Assembly: GCA_910585135.1 (NCBI GenBank)
Contig: CAJUEB010000021.1
Coordinates: forward strand, 1 to 18,700
Source: an uncultured Eubacteriales bacterium
Lineage (GTDB): Bacteria > Bacillota > Clostridia > Peptostreptococcales > Anaerovoracaceae
Direction of reading: 5' to 3'
Length of the DNA: 18,700 nt
Positions 6,640-12,907 of this stretch are shown one piece after another. The position numbers and the translations under genes are program-made. The notes beneath the pieces are model-generated. The model had not been told where the DNA came from, did no database searches, and worked only from the letters and a program-made list of their open reading frames with translations. Position 1 is the stretch's first letter. Each line of letters begins with the position of its first letter.

Positions 6640-8232
6640 GTGATTAAGATGAAGGCTGTAAGGAAAAACATGATGAAAAAAAGACGAATTTTCATATTGC
6701 CCCTTTTCATCGCTGTGGCGGCTGTCATGGCACTTTGCGGATGCGGGGCAGGAAAAGAAACGGCAAATACGGAAAGTGCGCTCATATATGGCAGCGGCGA
6801 TTATACTGCCATCAACCCCGCCCTCTATGAACACGGGGAAATCAACCTTCTGCTCTTTGCGGGGTTGACTGCCCATGATGCAGAAAATAACGTTGTGCCG
6901 GGACTGGCAGAGGAGTGGAGCTTTGATGAAGCGACGAATACGTATCAGTTCCAGTTGCGGGAGGGGCTTACCTTTCACGACGGCGAGCCTCTGACCGCCG
7001 AGGATGTCAAATTTACGCTTGAGGCAGTAATGAACCCGGATAACGGTTCTGAAAATGCATCCAATTTTGAGGATGTGGAAAGCGTGGAGGTGATTGACGA
7101 TACGCATGTCAATATTAAGCTGGATGCGCCGAATGCCGCCATGCCGGATTATCTGGCGATCGGAATTTTGCCGAAGCATATCTTGGAAGGCGAGGATATT
7201 ACGACTGCTGCATTTAACCAAAATCCAGTCGGGGCAGGTCCGTATCGATTGGTAGAATGGGATATGGGACAGAGTATTACCATGGAAAAATTCGATGATT
7301 ACTATCAAGGCGAGCCAAAGATTGATACTGTCGTGTTTAAAATCGTGGAAGACACCGACGCGAGGGCGTTACAACTGGAATCCGGCGAATTGAATTTTGC
7401 ACAGATTACGCCGAAGGCGGAGAAGACTTTTGCCGCAAACGAAAATTTCCGCGTATATTCGATGACTACCGCCGATTATCGGGGCATCATGTACAATTTC
7501 AATAACGAGCTGTGGAAAAACAACCGGGAACTGCCTGCTATTTTGAGCTATGCCATCGACAGGCAGTCCATTATCGACAGTGTTTTGCTGGGGCATGGAC
7601 AGGCGGCATACTCGCCGTTGCAGATGGGCGCTTATGGAAATGATGCGATCGAGCGGTATGATTATGATCCGGCAAAGGCGGAACGCTTGCTCAAGGAAGC
7701 AGGCTGGAAGAAAGGAACGGACGGAATTTACGAAAAAAACGGGACAAAGCTCTCCTTTACGATTGATTGCAGTCAGGGCGACCAGGTGCGGATCGATATG
7801 GCGAATATCTGCGCCCAGAACCTGGGGGACATCGGGGTTGCTGTAAAGGTGGAGACGCCTGCCGAGATCGACTGGGAGGGGCAGGATGCGTTTCTCATCG
7901 GTTGGGGAAGCCCGTTTGATCCAGACGATCACACATACAAGGTATTCGGCACGGGCAAAGGCGCGAATTACAACGGGTATTCCAATGAAGAGGTGGATCG
8001 GCTATTGACGGAAGCCAGACAGACGGAAAATACCGAAATCCGCAAGCCGCTTTATGCGGATTTTCAGGAAACGCTGGCGGCTGATCCCGCATACACCTTC
8101 ATTGCTTATATCGATGCTATTTATGCGGGGCGTGCTGAAATTACAGGCATTACGGCCGATACCGTGCTGGGGCATCATGGCGTAGGTATCTTTTGGAATA
8201 TTCACGAATGGGAAATAACGGAACATGAGTAG
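6640..8232 (+). CDS. ABC importer substrate-binding lipoprotein, peptide/nickel family (SBP_bac_5)
   Basis: This lipoprotein captures the substrate outside the cell. A basic head and a hydrophobic helix end in a lipobox LCGC, with the lipidated cysteine at about residue 35. Family motifs follow: GLAEEWSFDEATNTYQFQLR, LTFHDGEPLTAEDVKFTLEAV, NPVGAGPYRLVEW, and YAIDRQSIIDSVLLGHGQAAYSPL. Near the C-terminus H512-H513 lie in LGHHGVGIFWN (codons at 8173-8178). A paired histidine has been described as a metal ligand in some nickel-binding proteins of this family, so nickel or another metal is the favoured substrate, but peptides are not excluded. The start is either this GTG, five bases after AAAGGA, or the ATG at 6649. 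The end overlaps the ATPase gene by 8 bases. A short inverted repeat, AGAAGT/ACTTCT, lies at 6593-6614. Confidence 0.9.
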   Translation: MIKMKAVRKNMMKKRRIFILPLFIAVAAVMALCGCGAGKETANTESALIYGSGDYTAINPALYEHGEINLLLFAGLTAHDAENNVVPGLAEEWSFDEATNTYQFQLREGLTFHDGEPLTAEDVKFTLEAVMNPDNGSENASNFEDVESVEVIDDTHVNIKLDAPNAAMPDYLAIGILPKHILEGEDITTAAFNQNPVGAGPYRLVEWDMGQSITMEKFDDYYQGEPKIDTVVFKIVEDTDARALQLESGELNFAQITPKAEKTFAANENFRVYSMTTADYRGIMYNFNNELWKNNRELPAILSYAIDRQSIIDSVLLGHGQAAYSPLQMGAYGNDAIERYDYDPAKAERLLKEAGWKKGTDGIYEKNGTKLSFTIDCSQGDQVRIDMANICAQNLGDIGVAVKVETPAEIDWEGQDAFLIGWGSPFDPDDHTYKVFGTGKGANYNGYSNEEVDRLLTEARQTENTEIRKPLYADFQETLAADPAYTFIAYIDAIYAGRAEITGITADTVLGHHGVGIFWNIHEWEITEHE

Positions 8233-9913
8233 TTTGCTCGAAATCAACAACTTAACAGTATCCTTTGAAAATCCGAGCGGGGAACTGACCGCCGTGAAGG
8301 GCGTGTCACTTTCTTTGCATGCACACGAAACGCTGGCCTTGGTGGGCGAGTCAGGATGCGGGAAAACCGTCCTTTGCAAAAGTATGCTGAAAATTTTGTG
8401 TGGAAGCGGGCGAATCCGCCGGGGTGAAATCCTGCTTGGGAGCGAGGATTTGCTGCTGGCTGGTGAGACGCAGATGCAAAGGCTGCGGGGTGGGGAAATC
8501 GCGATGGTGTTTCAAGATCCGATGACATCTCTTGACCCTGCTTTTTCCGTGGGCGCGCAGATTGCTGAGGTTTTGCAAATTCATCAAGGTTTTTCTAAAG
8601 AAAGTGCAAAGCGCCGGGCGCTGGAGCTGATGCAAATGGTGCAGATCCCGCAGGCAGAGAAGCGGTATGATCAGCGGCCTGGCCAGTTTTCGGGCGGGAT
8701 GCGCCAACGGATTGCGATTGCGGTTGCGCTGGCGGGAGAGCCGAAGCTTTTGTTGGCGGATGAACCGACGACGGCGCTGGATGAAGATGCGCAGCAGGCG
8801 ATTTTACAGCTTTTGAAAAAGATCCAGCGGGAAACTGGCGTTGCGATTTTGTTCATCACGCATGATCTGAGCTTGGTAGAGGACGTAGCTGACCGGGTGG
8901 CGATCATGAAGGATGGCGTAATCGTGGAAGAAGGGCGGGTCGCAGATGTTTTTGCTGCGCCGGCCCATGCTTATACGCGCAAGCTGTTAGGATTTCTTGA
9001 TTATAAGAAGGACAGGGGGCATCATCATGGGATGCGCTGTCGTGGGGACAGGGAATGCAGCGATAAGCGTGATTCGGAGCATGGGAAGCATTGCGAGTGC
9101 CTTGCTGATAAGCGTTTTTCGAAGGCATATTTTGGCGGCAGGGATGAGATTTCGGCGGCGGGAAATGCGCAGACGAAACCGCTGCCGCAAACAGGGCAGG
9201 TCTTGACAGAAAAACCAATGCTTTCAGTACAGCATCTGTGCAAGTCTTTTCTGGTGGGAAAGGCATATCAACATACCGTGTTTGATGATTTTAACATGGA
9301 TATTTACCGTGGGGAAATCGTCGGGCTTATCGGTAAATCCGGGTGCGGAAAGTCCACGCTGGCGAGATGCATTATGGGGATTGAACCATTTGAATCAGGT
9401 ATCATTGAAATCGGTACGCGTAATCTCCAGATGATTTTTCAGGATTCGCAGTCGGCTTTTAATGAGCGGATGACGATTGAAGAAATTATTGCCGAACCGT
9501 TGCGGATCGCGGCGGGAAAGCGCCGCTGGCTGGCGCGCATGGCGGGGCGGGTTATGAAGAAGGATGCTGTGGCAGTACAAGCGATGCGGACAATGCAAGC
9601 CGCTGTTCATTGCCGGGACGCAGTGGCGCAGGTGATGTGTGCTGTCGAGCTTCCTGCCAGCATGGCAAGCCGTAAGCCTTATGAATTGTCAGGCGGGCAG
9701 CGGCAAAGAACGGCTATCGCCAGGGCGCTCATCACTAAGCCGGATTTCATCATAGCGGATGAACCGTTGACCGGGCTTGATGTATCGGCGCAGGCGCAGA
9801 TCGTGCATCTTTTTAAGAAGCTGGCCGTCGAAAACGATCTCACGGTTTTGTTCATTGCACATGATTTGCCGATGGTAAATCATATTAGCGACCGGGTAAT
9901 ACGGATGGATTAA
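8225..9913 (+). CDS. Fused double ATPase of the ABC importer (DppD-DppF/NikD-NikE type) with His/Cys-rich linker
   Basis: Two ATP-binding domains that usually come from separate genes are joined in one 562-residue chain. Domain 1 has Walker A GESGCGKT (41-48), signature FSGGMRQR (155-162), Walker B LLLADE (175-180) and H-loop H213. Domain 2 has Walker A GKSGCGKST (370-378), signature LSGGQRQR (488-495), Walker B at 508-513 and H546. Both sites look catalytically complete. The linker (about 260-330) contains H266-H267-H268, C272, C278, H286, H289, C290 and C292, a dense cluster of possible metal ligands. Domain 2 is short between Walker A and its Q-loop, and carries about 20-25 extra residues near 432-463. 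The start overlaps the binding-protein gene, so this is the last gene of the operon. ABC importers of this family are multi-component: two permeases, two ATPases and a binding protein. Confidence 0.9.
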   Translation: MSSLLEINNLTVSFENPSGELTAVKGVSLSLHAHETLALVGESGCGKTVLCKSMLKILCGSGRIRRGEILLGSEDLLLAGETQMQRLRGGEIAMVFQDPMTSLDPAFSVGAQIAEVLQIHQGFSKESAKRRALELMQMVQIPQAEKRYDQRPGQFSGGMRQRIAIAVALAGEPKLLLADEPTTALDEDAQQAILQLLKKIQRETGVAILFITHDLSLVEDVADRVAIMKDGVIVEEGRVADVFAAPAHAYTRKLLGFLDYKKDRGHHHGMRCRGDRECSDKRDSEHGKHCECLADKRFSKAYFGGRDEISAAGNAQTKPLPQTGQVLTEKPMLSVQHLCKSFLVGKAYQHTVFDDFNMDIYRGEIVGLIGKSGCGKSTLARCIMGIEPFESGIIEIGTRNLQMIFQDSQSAFNERMTIEEIIAEPLRIAAGKRRWLARMAGRVMKKDAVAVQAMRTMQAAVHCRDAVAQVMCAVELPASMASRKPYELSGGQRQRTAIARALITKPDFIIADEPLTGLDVSAQAQIVHLFKKLAVENDLTVLFIAHDLPMVNHISDRVIRMD

Positions 9914-10009
9914 ATGGAAGTCATGTCGGGAGTGGAAAGGTTGGATTGGAAGGACTGGTCGGTGGAATTTTCACGATGGTGTGGGGTTGTGCGCCGCCGC
10001 GCCATTTTC

Positions 10010-10372
10010 TTACCTTGAAATTGAGTCGTATTCTGCGCTGCCGCCCGTGATTTCCAGCACGACCTGGTTGGGCAGGCAGACGATGCTTTCCCCAGTCTTG
10101 GAAATACCGGCTTGCTGCACGCAATCTTGGCCGCGGCAATCAGAAAAATTCATTGAAACAATCCCATTCTTTATGGTAATCTTATTTATATGATCATTTC
10201 GTTCGATCACGATTTCCCGGTCTTCGAGCAGGGAATAAGAACCGAAACGCTCCCCGCCACAGCTCACCAGCAGCTCCTGGCCGGAGGATGAGCCGGACGA
10301 GAAGAAATATGACATGGCAAGCCCGATGACGATCAGGGCAGCAGCCAGTATGATATCAGCTTTTTTTATCAT
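10010..10372 (-). CDS. NusG domain II-containing membrane-anchored protein
   Basis: The 120-residue protein has one N-terminal membrane helix (about residues 6-25), a short Ser/Gly stretch and an extracytoplasmic NusG_II-type domain. The diagnostic C-terminal pattern is clear: CRGQDCVQQAGISK, then GESIVCLPNQVVLEI, with three conserved-looking cysteines. Despite the name, this family is not the transcription factor NusG. It is often found with Gx transporters, ApbE and Rnf or other membrane flavin redox systems, and I recall Listeria EetA as being of this type. Its biochemical role is unknown. The start is set by a GGAGG five bases upstream on the minus strand, within a palindrome shared with apbE. 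It converges on the fused ATPase gene with a 96-base gap holding no convincing terminator. Confidence 0.85.
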   Translation of the reverse strand: MIKKADIILAAALIVIGLAMSYFFSSGSSSGQELLVSCGGERFGSYSLLEDREIVIERNDHINKITIKNGIVSMNFSDCRGQDCVQQAGISKTGESIVCLPNQVVLEITGGSAEYDSISR

Positions 10373-10377
10373 GAAAA

Positions 10378-10387
10378 CCTCCGGAGG
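10378..10387. promoter_or_regulatory. Palindromic Shine-Dalgarno serving two divergent genes
   Basis: The 10-base palindrome CCTCCGGAGG reads GGAGG on both strands. On the plus strand it lies 8 bases before the apbE ATG, and on the minus strand 5 bases before the NusG-II ATG. The whole intergenic gap is 23 bases, too short for promoters, so each promoter must lie inside the other gene. Confidence 0.8.
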
Positions 10388-10395
10388 AAGATATT

Positions 10396-11496
10396 ATGAA
10401 ATACATCGTTTGCCGAAAGCCCGCCGCTCGAAAGGGATGGGCTTTTGGCTCTGCAAACAAGCCGTTTGCATTAAAATTTATCCTAATGATAACGCTTATG
10501 GTATTTATCATTATAGCACATTCTGCCTGTGGGGAGAAAGAACCGCCTTCACAAACTGATTTTTGCCTGGATACCTCCTGCAAAATCACCATTTATGATG
10601 ATATCAGCTATAACGCTGCAGAGGGCCTTGCAAAGGATGCATTTCAGGTGATTCATCAGTATGAAAAGCTGCTCAGCAAGACCGTGAGCGGCAGCGACAT
10701 CGACCGCATTAACCAGAGCGGCGGGCAGTGGACAGATGTTTCAGATGAAACGATCGCGGTCATTAATATGGCGAATGGGATATCCGCAGAATCGGGCGGC
10801 GTTTTTGATATTACCATCGGTGCGGTCAATAATCTGTGGGATTTTAAAGGAGAAAATCCAAAAGTGCCGGATGCGGCGGCAATCGCAGAAGCCCTTCCGA
10901 GCGTGGGATATCAGGGCGCTTTGGTGGAAGACGGCGGCGTGATCCTGGAAAACCCGTCCACCCAATTGGATCTCGGAGGGATCGCCAAAGGCTATATTGC
11001 GGATAGAGCGGCGGAATTTTTGGAGGAAAGGGGCATTGAACGCGCCGTGATAAACCTGGGCGGGAATGTGGTCGTCCTCGGAGAAAAGGATGAGGATACG
11101 CCGTGGGTCATCGGTATTGAAAGACCATTCTCTGACAGGACAGAGCTTGTGGGAACGATTGAGGCAGTGGATGCCACTGTCGTAACTTCGGGTATTTATG
11201 AGAGAAACTTTGAGGCGGACGGCGTGCTGTATCATCACATTCTCGATCCGAAAACGGGATATCCGGTGGAAACCGACCTGGAGGCGGTGACGATCACAGC
11301 GAAAAAAGGGCAGTCCGGTTTTTGCGATGCGGTGTCGACCACATGCCTGCTTTTGGGAAAGGAGCAGGCGTTGCAGTTCATCGAGCGGATACAGGGCAAA
11401 TATCCCGATATCGGTTTGGAAGCGGCATTGATTGACAAAAATGATGATATCGTGCAAACTAAGGGTATGCATATTCAATTTTCCGAGAAAGAGTAA
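10396..11496 (+). CDS. apbE: FAD:protein FMN transferase (ApbE family lipoprotein)
   Basis: ApbE attaches FMN from FAD to a threonine or serine of exported proteins; the classic targets are the RnfG and RnfD subunits. The 366-residue protein has a basic head, a hydrophobic helix (about 28-41) and a likely lipid-attachment C45 in HSAC, so it is probably anchored outside the membrane. Family motifs are FDITIGAVNNLWDF (137-150), LDLGGIAKGYIAD (191-203), INLGGNV (219-225), TSGIYERNF (264-272), HHILDPKTGYPV (280-291) and DAVSTT (311-316). The last contains the Asp/Thr that bind the divalent metal in known ApbE. The start is fixed by GGAGG 8 bases upstream. With rnfAB in the same window, Rnf is the obvious client, although RnfG and RnfD are not visible here. 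Confidence 0.93.
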   Translation: MKYIVCRKPAARKGWAFGSANKPFALKFILMITLMVFIIIAHSACGEKEPPSQTDFCLDTSCKITIYDDISYNAAEGLAKDAFQVIHQYEKLLSKTVSGSDIDRINQSGGQWTDVSDETIAVINMANGISAESGGVFDITIGAVNNLWDFKGENPKVPDAAAIAEALPSVGYQGALVEDGGVILENPSTQLDLGGIAKGYIADRAAEFLEERGIERAVINLGGNVVVLGEKDEDTPWVIGIERPFSDRTELVGTIEAVDATVVTSGIYERNFEADGVLYHHILDPKTGYPVETDLEAVTITAKKGQSGFCDAVSTTCLLLGKEQALQFIERIQGKYPDIGLEAALIDKNDDIVQTKGMHIQFSEKE

Positions 11497-11522
11497 TTGA
11501 TCCCGGAAAAAACAATCAAATT

Positions 11523-11551
11523 TTGAAAAACGCAACTGTTAAAAAAAGAAT
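11523..11551 (+). promoter_or_regulatory. Possible promoter before the glycosyltransferase gene
   Basis: TTGAAA (11523-11528, five of six consensus bases) and AAGAAT (11546-11551, four of six) are separated by 17 bases. It follows the apbE stop and precedes the glycosyltransferase. It is a weak match, and no convincing terminator separates it from apbE. Confidence 0.3.
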
Positions 11552-11570
11552 AGGCGATTTTCGAGAAAGC

Positions 11571-11744
11571 ATGACAGATTTCAGCGGCTGGACTGCAAGG
11601 AAAGTCGGGCAGTTCGTTAGCAGGCTGCCGTGTGAACTGACGCAATGGACTGCGATGGATTCGGCGGCAGGCTGGCGCAGACATCCGTCGCGAACCGCAG
11701 CGGGCGATGATTGGCCGCTGCAAAAATGCCAGGGGAAAGATTAA
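11571..11744 (+). CDS. Possible small protein upstream of the glycosyltransferase
   Basis: A 57-codon frame starts at ATG 11571 and its TAA overlaps the ATG of the glycosyltransferase (TAATG at 11742-11746), an arrangement typical of coupled translation. The predicted peptide is Trp-rich (WTARKVGQF, ELTQWTAMD, GWRRHPSR, DDWPLQK). It has no clear signal or domain, and I recognise no family. The upstream ribosome binding site (CGAGAAAG) is weak. It could be chance, since the gap must contain something open in a GC-balanced stretch. Confidence 0.2.
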   Translation: MTDFSGWTARKVGQFVSRLPCELTQWTAMDSAAGWRRHPSRTAAGDDWPLQKCQGKD

Positions 11745-12907
11745 TGACGAATGAAGAATGCCGACAACTGAAAACAGTAGATATCATCGTTCCCTGTTAT
11801 AACGAGGGGAAGAATATCGATCTTTTTTTTGATGAGGTTCAGCGTGTGGCAGCGGATATCGAGGGATATCGTTTTCATTATATTTTTGTAGATGATGGCA
11901 GCATGGACAGTACGCTGGAGAAGATCAAGGAAATTGCAGCTGGGGTAAATGCTGGCTCTGGGAATCATGGAGGGGTTGATCGCGGAAAGAACGGCGGCGC
12001 AGCCGCCAGCTCCGATGCAGAATTAAGCAGTCGTGCGTCGGAAGTTATCGAGTGCAATGACGATGATTTAGTCGCCGACAGCTCCGATGCCGGGTCAACG
12101 GCTGGCATGCTGAACACCGCCCTGCCCGTCAAATACATTTCTTTCAGCCGCAATTTCGGCAAGGAAGCGGCCATGTATGCCGGCCTTGAGGCGGCAGTGC
12201 GAAACGGATCGGACTACGCCATTATCATAGACGCCGATTTGCAGCACCCGCCGCATCTGATCAAAGAAATGATCCGCACGATGGAAGACACTGAATGCGA
12301 TAGCTGTGCGGCGAGACGAGTGAGCCGCAAAGGCGAACCGCGGATACGGAGCGTCTTCGCAAGAGCTTTTTATAAAATCATGAACCGCTATAGCGATATC
12401 GAAATCCTCGATGGAGCGGTAGACTTTCGCCTGATGAACAAGAAAATGGTGAAAGCCATCGTCAGTATGCCCGAAAGCCAGCGCTTTTCCAAGGGTATTT
12501 TCGCCTGGGTGGGATTTGATACCAGGTGGATCGAATTCGAAAACGTGATGCGCATCCGTGGCGAAAGCAAGTGGTCTGTTTGGGGACTTTTGCGATATGC
12601 CATCGCGGGGTTTATCGATTTTGCCGCTTCCCCGCTGAAAGCCATCGGTGTTTTTGGCGGCATTACGACAATAGGCGCTGCGATTTATCTGATCATCGAG
12701 ATCCTCAAGACCTTGATTTTGGGAAAGGATGTTCCCGGCTATGCTTCGATCGTCTGCCTGATCTTGTTTTTTGGCGGATTGATCACAGCTGTTTTGAGCA
12801 TCATGGGCGAATACATCGGCAGGATGTACATGGAAACCAAACACAGACCAATTTATATAGAAAAGGAAAGCAACATCGATGAAAATCAAAGGGTTTCTGA
12901 CAAATAA
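11744..12907 (+). CDS. Polyprenyl-phosphate glycosyltransferase, GT2 family (CsbB/GtrB type) with an inserted loop
   Basis: This enzyme class loads a sugar from a nucleotide sugar onto undecaprenyl phosphate. The 387 residues from the ATG contain VDIIVPCYNEGKN (12-24), DDGS (50-53), ISFSRNFGKEAAMYAGLEAA, the DXD motif in IIDADLQHP (D163, D165), and the GtrB/CsbB mark ESQRFSKGIFAWVGF. Two C-terminal membrane helices follow (about 290-320 and 332-360). The ATG at 11744 is preferred over an upstream TTG because AGGGGAAAG lies just before it. Between the DDGS strand and VKYISFSRNFG, about 60 Gly/Ser/Ala/Asp-rich residues are inserted (67-127) that relatives lack. The gene overlaps the YfhO gene by 29 bases. 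In Bacillus, CsbB works with YfhO to decorate lipoteichoic acid with GlcNAc; the same is inferred here, with sugar and acceptor unknown. Confidence 0.88.
   Translation: MTNEECRQLKTVDIIVPCYNEGKNIDLFFDEVQRVAADIEGYRFHYIFVDDGSMDSTLEKIKEIAAGVNAGSGNHGGVDRGKNGGAAASSDAELSSRASEVIECNDDDLVADSSDAGSTAGMLNTALPVKYISFSRNFGKEAAMYAGLEAAVRNGSDYAIIIDADLQHPPHLIKEMIRTMEDTECDSCAARRVSRKGEPRIRSVFARAFYKIMNRYSDIEILDGAVDFRLMNKKMVKAIVSMPESQRFSKGIFAWVGFDTRWIEFENVMRIRGESKWSVWGLLRYAIAGFIDFAASPLKAIGVFGGITTIGAAIYLIIEILKTLILGKDVPGYASIVCLILFFGGLITAVLSIMGEYIGRMYMETKHRPIYIEKESNIDENQRVSDK
12007..12090 (+). repeat. Direct repeat inside the glycosyltransferase insertion
   Basis: The 12-mer CAGCTCCGATGC occurs at 12007-12018 and 12079-12090, exactly 72 bases (24 codons) apart, coding SSDA twice. 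It lies inside the inserted low-complexity loop and suggests that the loop grew by in-frame duplication followed by divergence. Confidence 0.55.

Noticed and set aside
6607..7308. Minus-strand frame of 233 codons
   Set aside because: It overlaps the binding-protein gene in antisense; the composition looks like a shadow frame.
8225..9913. Frameshift or sequencing error joining two separate ATPase genes
   Set aside because: The linker is continuous, in frame and without a buried strong start between the domains; a real fusion is simpler.
9991..10002. GCGC/GCGC hairpin between the fused ATPase and NusG-II genes
   Set aside because: Only four pairs and a weak T-run; not a convincing terminator.
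10741..11535. Long minus-strand frame of 264 codons
   Set aside because: It lies antisense to apbE, whose motifs are unmistakable; its product has no recognisable domain or ribosome site.
12095..12889. Long minus-strand frame of 264 codons
   Set aside because: It lies antisense to the glycosyltransferase and has no domain features.
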